Positions 11,094 to 20,925 of a stretch of DNA of 64,000 nt are shown piece after piece (position 1 is the first letter of the stretch; each line of letters opens with the position of its first letter). Made by a program: the position numbers and the translations under genes. Source of the stretch: Bog-756 sp963718405. Lineage in GTDB: Bacteria; Actinomycetota; Acidimicrobiia; Acidimicrobiales; RAAP-2. The stretch is taken from assembly GCA_963718405.1 (NCBI GenBank), contig CAVQYZ010000002.1, positions 186,001 through 250,000 of the forward strand, given 5' to 3'. The notes under the pieces were generated by a model. It saw only the letters and a list, made by a program, of their open reading frames with translations. It had not been told where the DNA came from and made no database searches.

Positions 11094-11983
11094 TGCCTGT
11101 CTCTGCCGGCTACGTCTCACGGGAGGCGGTCACCAACCTGTGGCGCAACCGTCTGATGACGGTGGCGGCCATCCTGACCGTGGCGGTGTCCCTGGCCCTG
11201 GTGGGCTCGTCGCTCCTGCTCAAGCAGGGTACGGCCAAAGCCACCGTGCAGTGGCAGAACGGGGTCAACACCCTCATCTTCGTCAATCCCAACGCCCCCC
11301 ACGCCCAGATCGACGACATCCACACCGAGCTCACGCAGTCGCCCTACATCAAGTCGTGCATCTACCGCAGCCAGACCTACGACTACAACGAGGCCAAGAC
11401 CTTGCTGCCGGCCGACGAGATGCAGGCCACCACGTTGCGCGACTATCCGTCCTCGTACCGGTGCATCCTGAACGACCCGTCGCAGGCCGCCGCGGTCTAC
11501 CAGGAGTTCACCGGCAGGCCGGGGGTCTTCGCCGTCAAGTATCCCAGCCAGCAGATCAAGACCATGCAGACGGTGATCCGCATCCTCCAGTGGGTCTTCC
11601 TGGCGGTGGCGGTGGTGTTGCTGTTGTCGGCGTCGGTCCTGATCCTCAACACCATCCGGATGGCCATCTTCGCCCGACGACGTGAGGTGTCGGTGATGAA
11701 GTTGGTCGGCGCCACCAACTGGTTCATCCGATTGCCGTTCATGGCCGAAGGGCTGATCCAGGGGCTCCTGGGTGCCGCGGTGGCGGTGTTGGTGGTGCTG
11801 GCCCTCTACTGGGGCATCGGGCTGGATGCCACCAAGACCGCGGCCAACCAGGGAAGCATCATCGTCCAGATGTCCCTCGACGGCTGGGAGGTGGCCGGCA
11901 CCTGCATCCTGGTGGCGGTGGTCGGCGTGGTGGTCGGGGTGGTGGGATCGGCGTTCGCCGTCCGGCGGTTCCTCGACGTCTGA
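11093..11983 (+). CDS. ftsX: Cell division protein FtsX
   Basis: Permease-like partner of FtsE. One N-terminal membrane segment (about 21-40), an extracytoplasmic domain (about 45-160) with two cysteines (SCIYRSQTYDY, YRCIL), then three membrane segments (about 163-185, 215-240, 262-285). The 296-residue length and order are those of actinobacterial FtsX. In many actinobacteria smpB and the tmRNA gene follow ftsX; here a divergent lipase gene follows instead. Confidence 0.92.
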   Translation: MPVSAGYVSREAVTNLWRNRLMTVAAILTVAVSLALVGSSLLLKQGTAKATVQWQNGVNTLIFVNPNAPHAQIDDIHTELTQSPYIKSCIYRSQTYDYNEAKTLLPADEMQATTLRDYPSSYRCILNDPSQAAAVYQEFTGRPGVFAVKYPSQQIKTMQTVIRILQWVFLAVAVVLLLSASVLILNTIRMAIFARRREVSVMKLVGATNWFIRLPFMAEGLIQGLLGAAVAVLVVLALYWGIGLDATKTAANQGSIIVQMSLDGWEVAGTCILVAVVGVVVGVVGSAFAVRRFLDV

Positions 11984-11995
11984 TTCACCTGGCCC

Positions 11996-12042
11996 CGACT
12001 TCTTCAGCGTTCCCGGCGCCGACTTCGAAGCGTTCCCGGCGC
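11996..12042. repeat. Tandem duplication of about 23 bp after ftsX
   Basis: The unit CGACTTC..AGCGTTCCCGGCGC occurs twice, 24 and 23 bases long (11996-12019 and 12020-12042). It lies between convergent ftsX and the lipase gene. No function is recognised. Confidence 0.5.
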
Positions 12043-12094
12043 CACTCTCTGTCATGGAGCCGCCCTCTGGCCCTGCGCCGCCGCCCCTGAGCGA

Positions 12095-13374
12095 CTAGCG
12101 CTTGATGCACCAGTCGGTAGCCGGTCGCCCCGCCAACCTGGCCTCCACCCATCCGAGGATGGTCGACGCCCCCTGGGTCAGAGCGCCGCTGTGACTGGCG
12201 TCGGGCTCGGGCACGTAGTCCACGGTGTCGTGCTGGTCGCCACAGAGCGAGTCCTTCACCAGCCTGGTGGTGCTGCGGTACGGGATGAGCTGGTCGTCGG
12301 TCCCCTGGACCACCAGCACCGGGGCGAAGATCGGCGCGTGGCCCGGTTGGTTGACGGTGTCATCGGCGACCACCGCGGGATCCGAGCTCCATCCGGGCCG
12401 GAAGATCCGGGCGGTGGAAAAGGAGTCGTAGGTGGAGGCCACGGCGTTGACGCATCCCGAGGCCATCACCGACGAGTGGGCCAGGGCTGAAGGGCTGAGC
12501 ACCGAGGTCACGGCCAGGTTGCGGTACGTCTTGGACCAGGCGGTCAGGGCCATGGCGGCGAAGGCGGCGTCGGGGTCGGTATGCCCGGAGAGATCGGCCG
12601 GGGCCAGCTCGGAGATCGACGCCACCGGCCCCACCGCCACCACACCGGCCACGAACAGCTCGGGGGCGTAGGACTGGGCGATCTGGCCGGCGAACAAGGC
12701 GGCCTGGCCTCCCTGGGAGTAGCCAATGACCACCACCTCGTTGGAGGCGGCCGCACCGACCAGGGCCCGGGCCGCCCGGGCGGCGTCCAACACGTTCTGG
12801 CCCTCGCTCTGGCCCACCAGGTACGCGGAGCCGGCCGGAGCCCCTAGTCCCTGATAGTCCGTGGCCACCACGATCATCCGTCGTTGGAGCAGGGGGACCA
12901 GGTAGGAGATGGAGGCCAGTCCGTCGAGTGACGGGGCGCACTGATCGGCGAGCCCGGTGGTCCCGTGGGCCCAGCTGACGATGGGGAACCCACCGGCCGG
13001 CGGCCGTCCGCCCGGCACCACCACCAGCCCGGAGACGGCCACGTCGGCTCCGTCGATGGTCTCGGAGTGGTAGATCACCCGGTAGGCCGTGGCCCCGGAC
13101 GGGAGCTTGATGCCCGGGTCGATGCGATCGGAGCGGATGATGGTTCCCGGCGGCTGCGGGGCCAGGGGGACGGGCACGGAGTAGAACGTGCCGGCCGCGG
13201 GCAGGTCGTCCGAGGGACCGGGCTGAGGGGACAGTGGAGGCGCCCGCCGGGGTTCCGCACGCGCGCCAGAGTCAAGCCCGCCGTGAGGGCAACCAGGGCA
13301 GCCGTCAGCCGGCTGCGGTCCCGAAGGACGCGCCACTCTCTTCCCCTCGTGCCCCCAGCACCACTCCCCACCAT
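12095..13374 (-). CDS. Secreted lipase (LIP family alpha/beta hydrolase), apparent frameshift after the signal peptide
   Basis: Extracellular triacylglycerol lipase or esterase. The nucleophile elbow GYSQGG is encoded at 12709-12724, the oxyanion region shows SWAHGTTG, and the acid/His part is VVQGTDDQLIPY near the C-terminus followed by DASHSGAL. Cysteines near the ends (DQCAPS, DSLCGDQ, DWCIKR) suggest disulphides and export. The main frame continues upstream without a sensible leader. The neighbouring frame from ATG 13374 encodes a good signal peptide (SRLTAALVALTAGLTLA). I infer a one-base indel near 13250, joining leader and enzyme. Confidence 0.72.
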
Positions 13375-13454
13375 TGCGAAGCACGCTAGCCACGCTGATC
13401 CCGCCAGCGCTAACCGTCGGACGGCCCGTGACGGTCCTCTACCATCGTGGTCGG

Positions 13455-14382
13455 ATGGATGCCCTGGCGTTGGTGGCCGACTGGCCGGTGGAGACGGCCG
13501 CGGTCGGGGTGGTCTCCGAGGTGCTGGCGACCGGGTCCCGACCCGGGCTGCTGTCGGACTCGGTGGGGCTGTCGGACCGGTGGGCCGATCGACCAGCCCT
13601 TTCCGTGGGCCTCGGTGACCAAGCCGGCCACCGCCCTGGCCGTGCTGGTGGCGGTCGAGGAGGGCTCGTGGACGTTGGACGATCCGGCCGGGCCCGAGGG
13701 GTCGACCGTCCGCCACCTGTTGGCCCATGCCTCGGGACTGGGCCCCGAGCCGGGGCCACCCCTGGCCCGCCCGGGAGTCAACCGGATCTACTCCAACGCC
13801 GGCTACCTGGTGCTGGGCGACCTGGTGGCCGAGCGCACCGGCATCCCCTTCGCCGACTATCTGCACCAGGGGGTGCTGGAGCCCCTGGGCATGGACCACA
13901 CCGTGCTCCGTCCGGACGTCTCCTCCGGGCGGCGGCGGCCGGACTGGCCGGCCCGCTGGTGGACCTGGTGCGCCTGGGGCGGGAGCTGGCCGTACCGACA
14001 CTGGTGAGCGCCGAGACCAACGCCCGGATGGCTTCGGTGCAGTTCCCCGGTCTGGCTGGGGTGCTCCCCGGCTTCGGGCGCTTCGACCCGTGCGACTGGG
14101 GCCTGGGGGTGGAGATCCGCGGGGACAAGCGACCCGCACTGGACCGGGACGGCCAACGCGCCGTCGACGTTCGGCCACTTCGGGCGGTCGGGGTCCTTCC
14201 TGTGGGTGGACCCGGTGGCCGGGGTCCTCTGTGCCGGCCTCGGCGACCGTCCCTTCGGGCTGTGGGCGGCCCGGGCATGGCCGGCACTGGCCGACGCCGT
14301 CCTGGCCGGGCCGCGGCCGGACCCGTGGCCGGCCCGGCGCCGGCGAGGCTCCGGGCCGCCCCGCCGGGCGTACGGCCGTTAG
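13455..14382 (+). pseudogene. Beta-lactamase-family serine hydrolase, about three frameshifts
   Basis: Read across frames this is one class C/PBP-like serine hydrolase of about 305 residues. ATG 13455 gives MDALALVADWPVE. The frame changes near 13600, where the catalytic SVTK (the SxxK motif) and LLAHASGL appear, with the YSN motif later as IYSNAGY. It changes again near 13930 (LVDLVRLGREL, TNARMASVQFPGL). It changes a third time near 14145 (TFGHFGRSGSFLWVDP, the HxG-like motif). All catalytic parts survive. One-base errors in the sequence are therefore more likely than decay. Confidence 0.65.
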
Positions 14383-14392
14383 GCTGCGGCGC

Positions 14393-15138
14393 ATGAAGGG
14401 CGTCATCCTGGCCGGGGGGACCGGCTCGCGGCTGCATCCGCTGACCCGGATCACCAACAAGCACCTGCTGCCGATCTACGACCGGCCCATGATCAACTGG
14501 GGGATCGAGGCGCTGGTCAACGCCGGGATCACCGAGATCATGCTGGTGACCGGGGGTACCCACGCCGGGGAGTTCCTGCGGCTGCTGGGCAACGGGCACG
14601 AATTCGGTATCGACCGGCTCAGCTACGGCTACCAGGAGCGGCCCGGCGGCATCGCCGAAGCCCTCGGGCTGGCCGCCCGGTTCGTCGACGGCGACCCGGT
14701 CCTGGTGATGCTGGCCGACAACATCGTCGAGCACCCGATCACCCCGATGGTGGAGGCGTTCCGGGCCAAGCCGCACGGGGCCCGCATCCTGCTCACGCCG
14801 GTGGAGGAGGACGAGCACCTCCGCCACCTGGGCGTCCCGTCCTTCGACGCAGGATCAGCGGGTCATCGGCATCATCGAGAAGCCCGACCACCCCGAGTCC
14901 AAGTTCGGGGTGACCGGTATCTACTGCTACGACGCCGACGTCTTCGAGGTCATCCCGACCCTGGTGCCGTCGGGCCGCGGGCGAGCTGGAGATCACCGAC
15001 GTCAACAACCACTACATCGGCCAGGGAGCCATGGCCTACGACGTGCTCGAGGGCTTCTGGGGCGACGCCGGCGAGTCGATCGACGCCTATTACAAGGTCA
15101 ACGACTTCGTGCGCACCCACGGCGCCAACAAGGGCTGA
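14393..15138 (+). pseudogene. Glucose-1-phosphate thymidylyltransferase (RmlA-like), two frameshifts
   Basis: Sugar-1-phosphate nucleotidyltransferase of the short RmlA type (about 248 residues), supplying dTDP-sugars or a similar nucleotide sugar. The start ATG 14393 gives MKGVILAGGTGSRLHPLT, the nucleotide-binding signature, followed by NKHLLPIYDRPM. ADNIVEHP and a poly-acidic EEDE follow. The frame shifts near 14850 (then RVIGIIEKPDHPESKFGVTG) and near 14987, where one extra G precedes GELEITDVNNHYI. The C-terminus ends VRTHGANKG. No residue block is missing, so the gene is probably intact in the cell. Confidence 0.75.
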
Positions 15139-15197
15139 CGGCCCGGCGGTCGCCCCGGCCGAGGCGTCCGCGGCATGCGCTGGGCGGTCCAGCCGAC

Positions 15198-16860
15198 TCA
15201 GCGGCACGCTCCGCCGACTCGGCCGCCTCGGCGCCGGTGGCCGGGCGTAGTCGACCTTGCCGGCCGGCGACCGGCCGATGGTGTCCACGAACCGCACCCG
15301 GCGCGGCGCCTTGTACCCGGCCAGCCTGGCCTTCACGTGCTCGATGACCGCTCCTCGGTGGGCCGATCGTCCGGGTCCCCGGGGTCCCGAGCTCCACCAC
15401 GGCCACGATCTCCTCGCCGAAGCGCTCGTTGGGGATGCCGACCACCACCGCGTCGCGCACGCCGGCGAGGGTCTTGACCACCTCCTCGACCTCTTCGGGG
15501 TAGACCTTCTCGCCACCGGTGTTGATGCACACCGAGCCCCGGCCCGAGCAGGTGGATGGAGCCGTCCGCCCGACCTCGGCGTAGTCACCCGGGCACCGAG
15601 TAGCGGATCCCGTCGATAGGTGCGGAAGGTGGCGGCGGTCTTGGCCTCGTCCTTGTAGTAGCCGAGGGGGATGCGCCCGCCCAGGGCCAGCACCCCGGAC
15701 CTGCCCGAGCCGGGCTCGACGTCGCGGCCGTCGGCGTCGATCACCCGGACCTCGGGCCCGAGGGTGAACTGGGCCGTCTGGGCGGCCGAGCCGCCGGACG
15801 ACACCGAGCTGCCCATGCCGATGGCCTCCGACGAGGAGAAGGCGTCGACCAGCAGCATGCCCGGGTGGTGGCGGAGGAGGCCCTGCTTGGTCTCCTCGCT
15901 CCACATCACGCCCGAGGAGATGATCCCCACCAGGCTGGTCAGGTCCCACCGGCCCGGATGGGCGTCGAGGGCGGCCAGGATCGGCTTGGCGAAGACGTCG
16001 CCCACGATGATCAGCCCGTTGACCTTCTCGCGCTCGACGGTGTCGAGCAGCTCGACGGGGTCGAACTGGCGGGAGGTGAGGGTGACCACCCGGCCCCCCT
16101 CGCTCAGGCACTCGAGCGCGGTGAACCCGCCGGTGCCGTGCATCAGCGGGCAGGCCGGCAGCAGGGTCATGCCCGGCCCGCTGCGCGGCCAGCTCGGCCC
16201 GCACGCCGTCGGGGCCGCCGTCCTCGGGGTAGCGGCGGAAGCCCGGCGCCGTTGAGCCGGGCGAACAGGTCGTCCTGGCGCCACATGACCCCCTTGGGCA
16301 TGCCGGTGGTCCCTCCGGTGTAGAGCATGTAGAGGTCGTCCGGGCTCCGCGACCCCACGGTGGCCGGCGACCCGCCCGTTGGCCGCGGCGCCGGTCGCAC
16401 CGGTCGGTGCCCGGCGGCCTCCTCGTAGGGGACGGCCCACGCCGGGCAGGGCCCCGTGCCGTCATCGACCCAGAGCCAGCGCCTGCATCCCGGGGACCCG
16501 GTCACGGATCCCCTCGATCCGGTCGGCGAAGGTGCCGTGGAACACCACGGCCACGGTGTCGGCGTTCTCCCACAGGTAGACCAGCTCGTCGTCGGCGTAG
16601 CGGTAGTTGGTGTTGATCGGCACCAGCCCGATCTTGAAGCAGGCGAAGGTGGCCTCGAGGTACTCCGGGCAGTTGTAGAGGTAGAGGGCCACCTTGTCCT
16701 GGTGGCCGACGCCGGCTCCGAGCAGCCACCGGGCCAGGTTGTCGGCCCGGCGGTCGAACTCGACCAGGTCAGCGTGCGGTCGCCGTGGGTCAGGGCCGGG
16801 TGCGTCCGGCAGCACGTCGGCCACCGCCTCCCAGACGTCGGCGTAGTTCCAGGTGCTCAC
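15198..16860 (-). pseudogene. AMP-dependent acyl-CoA synthetase, several frameshifts
   Basis: Activates a fatty or other carboxylic acid to its CoA ester. The start is GTG 16860 (STWNYADVWEAVADVLPD). The substrate part reads DKVALYLYNCPEYLEATFACFK. The P-loop region is LYTGGTTGMPKGVMWRQDD, then FTALECLSEGG and LLVDAFSSSEA. The adenylate-binding VCINTGGEKVYPEEVEEVVK and the final catalytic SPAGKVDY complete it. At least four frame changes separate these blocks. The 3' end is uncertain: TGA at 15198-15200 is in one frame, while the other frames run on over the end of the RmlA-like gene. It is divergent from the acyl-CoA dehydrogenase, with which it may share lipid breakdown. Confidence 0.68.
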
Positions 16861-16992
16861 CGTCGTTCCTCCCCATGCTCCCATCGACCCGTCCGCGGCC
16901 CGTTCCGGCCGCAGCGCGGGCAGCCACGGCCCGGTCGTCGCATCGGCGGCCCGGGCCGAACACGGGACCGGTGCAGCCTACGCTGGCCCGCT

Positions 16993-18152
16993 GTGGACTT
17001 CGCACTGCCCGCCGAGGACGATCCCCGCCGGGCTCGCGTCCGTGGGTGGCTGGACGCCCATCCGACGCCCGTCGGGACGGCAGCTGGCCGAGCGGGGCTG
17101 GTGGCCCCCCACTGGCCCGCGCCCTGGGGCCTGGGCGCCGATGCCACCCACCAGCTGATCGTGGACGACGAGCTGCGGCGGGCCGGCGTCCGCCGGCCCG
17201 ACAACACCATCGGCATCGGCTGGGCCGGCCCGACCATCCTCCATGCCGGCACCGGACGCCCAGAAGGAGCGGTACCTGCTGCCCGCTGCTGGCCGGCGAG
17301 GAGATCTGGTGCCAGCTGTTCAGCGAGCCGGGGGCCGGATCCGACCTGGCCTCGCTCACCACCCGGGCCGAGCGGGACGGCGACGAGTGGGTGGTCGAGG
17401 GCCAGAAGGTGTGGACCTCCTACGCCCACGTGGCCCGGTTCGGCATCCTGCTGGCCCGCACCGAGCCGGAGGCCCCCAACCACCAGGGCATCTCGTACTT
17501 CGTGTGCCCGATGGACGCCCCCGGGGTCACGGTGCGGCCCCTGATCGACATGACCGGGACCCATACCTTCAACGAGGTCTTCCTCGACGAGGTGCGCATC
17601 TGCCGGCGGGCAACCTGGTCGGCGAGCGGGGCCAGGGGTGGTCGTTGGCCAAGGTGACCCTGGGCAACGAGCGGGTCTCCCTGTCGGGGGCCGGGGCCCT
17701 GTGGGGGATGGGTCCGACCGCCGACGACCTGGTCGACGTGGTGCGCGCGTCCGGGGGCGTCACCGACCCGCTGCTCCGCCAACGCCTGGCCCGGGTCTGG
17801 GCCGAGGGGGAGATCCTCCGGCTGCTGCGGCTCCGGACGGTGTCGGCCGCCGTGGCCGGTATGGAGCCCGGGCCCGAGGCGTCGGTGCGCAAGGCGCTGG
17901 CCGACGAGCACGGCCAGCACGTGATGGCCCTGGCCCGTGACCTGGCCGGGGCCGCGGGCATGCTCCGGGCTGCCGGTCCGGTGCGCCGACGACTGGGCGC
18001 CGGGCCGGTGCCGATGCAGCTCGCCGACGCCATCTGGGAGCTACGGCTACCTGTTCGCCCCGGCCTCGACCATCGGGGGCGGGACCGCAGAGGTGCAGCG
18101 CAACATCATCGCCGAGCGGACCTTGGGCCTGCCCCACGACCTGCCGGCCTGA
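16993..18152 (+). pseudogene. Acyl-CoA dehydrogenase, several frameshifts
   Basis: FAD enzyme of fatty-acid beta-oxidation. GTG 16993 gives VDFALPAEDD. The hallmark segment is QLFSEPGAGSDLASLTTRAERDG..WVVEGQKVW (about 17310-17420), followed by MTGTHTFNEVFLDEVRI. The C-terminal part ends GGGTAEVQRNIIAERTLGLPHDLPA, the usual end of this family. Frame changes fall near 17085, 17255, 17610 and 18035. Length after joining, about 385, is normal. The order with the divergent acyl-CoA synthetase suggests one catabolic unit. Confidence 0.7.
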
Positions 18153-18160
18153 CGCACCGG

Positions 18161-18640
18161 TCAGACCGACGATGCGGGCCGGCGTCCCCGTAGCCCTGGC
18201 GGACGCCCTGGCCCGGCCTGGCGGGTGAGCTGCTCGGGCTCGTAGAGCATCCAGTAGGCGTTGCGGGCGTGCTTGCGGGCCCGGTCCACGCACACCTCGG
18301 CCAGCCGGACCGGGTCCTCCTCCTCGTTCTCGTGGACGAAGACCTCCAGGATGTGGGTCGAGGTCAGCAGCTGGGCCTGCATGATGCCCTGGGAGGCCTC
18401 GTGCGCGCACACCTGGTCGATGGCGGCCTTGCCCGGCATGCCCAGGGCCACCACGATGCGGCAGCCCTGCTGTTCGATGAGCCGCTTGCACTCCACGGCC
18501 AGGTCCTTGAACCCCGGGACCGTCCGGCGCACGACCTCGAACGGTGAGCCGTAGCCCGGGCACTGCTTCAGCTCGTCGAGGGCCTCGGCCCCCATGTCAT
18601 AGCGGGCGAACATGGTGTCGACCACACCGATCCGATCCAT
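18161..18640 (-). CDS. ribC: Riboflavin synthase, archaeal type, one-base insertion near the C-terminus
   Basis: Converts two 6,7-dimethyl-8-ribityllumazine molecules into riboflavin. The protein matches the small archaeal-type enzyme, not the two-domain bacterial RibE: start MDRIGVVDTMFARYDMG, then RRTVPGFKDLAVECKRL, ALGMPGKA, VCAHEASQGIMQAQL, and HILEVFVHENE. Up to EQLTRQAG the frame is perfect, after which the usual ending is lost. Dropping one base near 18213 restores GVRQGYGDAGPHRR, so the terminal divergence is a one-base insertion. The gene stands alone between the dehydrogenase and bioD, with no other riboflavin genes near. Confidence 0.85.
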   Translation of the reverse strand: MDRIGVVDTMFARYDMGAEALDELKQCPGYGSPFEVVRRTVPGFKDLAVECKRLIEQQGCRIVVALGMPGKAAIDQVCAHEASQGIMQAQLLTSTHILEVFVHENEEEDPVRLAEVCVDRARKHARNAYWMLYEPEQLTRQAGPGRPPGLRGRRPASSV

Positions 18641-18777
18641 GCGCCGATCCTACCGTCCGGGGATCTCACCGCCTCCGGAGGGAGGCGCCGAGGGTACGGC
18701 TGCCAGGCCATGGTGCGGTGCCGGTTCGACCCCGTCGCCGGAGTCGACAAGAATCGGGGCGGTCGAGCTCACCAGCC

Positions 18778-19475
18778 GTGCGTCCTGAGCGTCTGGTCCT
18801 GGTGTGCGGCACCGGTACCGAGGTGGGCAAGACCTGGGTAGCCGCTCGACTGCTGCGGGAGCTGCGGAGTCGTGGCCTGTCGGTGGCGGCCCGCAAGCCG
18901 GCCCAGTCCTTCGACATCGACTCCGAGGGGAACCGGCTCGGCGGGCCACCGACGCGGAGGTTCTGGGGGCGGCATCCGGCGAGGACCCCGACGAGGTGTG
19001 CCACGACTTCCGCTCCTATCACCGGGCCATGGCCCCCCCGATGGCCGCCGAGGCGTTGGGCCTCCCGGGGTTCGGGATCGACAGCTGATCGAGGAGATGG
19101 AGTGGCCGGCCCGAACAGGTCCAAGTGGGCCTGGTGGAGACGGCCGGAGGGGTGCGCTCACCGCAGGCGTCGGATGGCGACGCCACCGACCTCCTGCAGG
19201 CCCTGGCCCCCGACGCGGTGGTGCTGGTCTCGGACGCCGGGTTGGGCACCATCAACGATGTCCGGATGTCGATGGATGCCCTGGCGGAGGTCATCGGCGC
19301 CAGTCCGGACATCCCCGCCGTGGTGGTACTCGACCGGTTCGACGGTCATCACGACATCCACCGCCGCAACCGGGCCTGGCTGGTGGACCGGCTGGGCTAC
19401 CAGGTGGTGACCCTGCCCGGCCAGGAGTCGGAGCTGGCCGACCTGATCACCGGAGTGGCTCCGACCGGCGGATGA
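18778..19475 (+). pseudogene. bioD: Dethiobiotin synthetase, frameshifted
   Basis: ATP-dependent closure of the ureido ring of dethiobiotin, the step before biotin synthase. GTG 18778 gives MRPERLVLVCGTGTEVGKTW with the P-loop GTxTEVGKT. A missing base near 18943 moves the frame to ATDAEVLGAASGEDPDEVCHDF. A second disruption around 19085-19125 is followed by VGLVETAGGVRSP, the diaminopelargonate-binding and magnesium motif. The rest is intact, ending GVAPTGG. About 230 residues, normal for BioD. bioB lies 10 kb away on the other strand. Confidence 0.75.
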
Positions 19476-19504
19476 GCAGCGCCGCTCGGGACCAGGTCCG
19501 GGGC

Positions 19505-20396
19505 TCAGGGCTGGAGCCCGGCGGCGTCGACCACGGCCCGGCTGAAGGGACGGGCCAGGGCCCGCAGCTCGTCGCACCCGTCCTCGCCGATGGCCTCATA
19601 GGGTCGGACGGCCAGCCGGTCGGTGGCGTCCTCCATCTCGATCCGTAGGGCGGTGCCCTGCTCGGTGAGCACCACCTCGGCCGACTCTCCGCCGACGGGC
19701 TCGGACCGCTGCACCAGGCCGCGGTCGACCAGACGCCGACGACCCCGGCGTCCCAGTCGTCCTCGGGCCAGCCGCGAGACGCTCGCAGGAAGTTCCCGGG
19801 CAGCTCCCCCGAGGCCAGGTGCAGCACCAGCGCCTCCACCGGGTCGAGGTCCGATCGGAGCAGCAGGCCGTGATGTGCCCGTCGCCGCGGAACTCGCGTA
19901 GGAGGGTCTGGGCGTGCCACAGCACCAGATGGGGTTGCTCGGGCCAGGGGAGCCCGGCGTGGGCGGCGAACAGGGGTCGTCCCTCGTAGCGCTCGCCGGC
20001 CCGCTCGGCGGCCCGGCGGGCCAGTCCGGCGGCCCGGCCCATCTCCGGCGAGGTCACGGCGTCGCCGAGCATGCGACGCAGAGCGGCATCGGCGGCCTCG
20101 AGTCGGGCCTCGAGGATGGCGGCGGGCGAGGAGGCCGCCCAGGCCGAGGGGATGGCCGCCCGCACCAGGTCGGGGTTGAAGTTGTAGAAGGTGGCGATCA
20201 CCGTCTCGGCTCCGACCGCCCCCATGGCCGCGGACCGGGAGGCGAAGTAACCGGACGTCCCCTCGAGGCCCAGCCGGGCGTAGGACTGACCGGATTCGGG
20301 GGCGAAGTAGATCATCCCGTGCAGCGGCTCGACGGTGCGCCAGGTCTTGCGGGCCGTGAGGGGGGAAACGGACATCGACGTCGGGAGGTCGGGCAT
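19505..20396 (-). pseudogene. SCO6745-family protein, frameshifted
   Basis: Actinobacterial family of unknown function with a winged-helix-like C-terminus. Recognised from TARKTWRTVEPLHGMIYF, GYFASRSAAMGAVGAE and VIATFYNFNPDLVRAAIP at the N-terminus. LLREFRGDGHI follows in mid-protein, and ALARPFSRAVVDAAG ends it. The middle (about 19720-19870) needs two frame changes to join. Two starts are possible, ATG 20396 and ATG 20375 (MSVSPL). Together about 295 residues, the family's normal size. Confidence 0.65.
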
Positions 20397-20590
20397 GGAC
20401 CACGGTAACCTCCAACCGGTATGGCCACCTCGAGACTCACGCCCGGCGGGCCGTGGCCCGTCCTGATCCGGAGGACGAAGCCGTATAGTTCGGTGTATCG
20501 GGCCGTGCCGGGCCGTAACCGGCAGTGCCGTGCAGTGAGGAGTGCCGGGCAGTGTGAGCCGGTGGAGTCGAGGTCGGATCGGGGTCGTCG

Positions 20591-20803
20591 ATGTTGAACG
20601 GGGTCTCGGGCATGATCGGCGAGACGGCGGTGGTGACCAAGCCGGTGTCTGATGCCCACCAACCCGGATCGGTGTTCACCCGAGGCGAGGAGTGGTACGC
20701 CGTCTCGCTGTTCCCGGGTACCACCATCGACGCCGGCACCACCGTGGTGGTGGCCGACGTGGAGCGGGGCCTCCTGGTGGTCTACGCCACGGACAGCGCC
20801 TGA
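20591..20803 (+). CDS. Stand-alone NfeD C-terminal (OB-fold) domain protein
   Basis: A 70-residue protein consisting only of the beta-barrel domain found at the C-terminus of NfeD membrane proteins: GMIGETAVVTKPV, then GEEWYAVS, then IDAGTTVVVADVERGLLVV. No membrane segment is present, unlike typical NfeD. NfeD genes are regularly paired with SPFH/band-7 genes, as here with the next gene 123 bases downstream. The two probably form a membrane-microdomain pair. The start ATG 20591 has no strong ribosome site. Confidence 0.65.
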   Translation: MLNGVSGMIGETAVVTKPVSDAHQPGSVFTRGEEWYAVSLFPGTTIDAGTTVVVADVERGLLVVYATDSA

Positions 20804-20925
20804 GGGTCGGCAAGCGACGAGGCCTGGAGCGCCGAGGCCGGAGAAGCCCACTCGAAGGGCTGGCAGGGCCCCGGTGCTCATTCAGGGCCTGAAGTGCCTA
20901 GAGTGGTGGGCAGGAGGTGGTCTCC

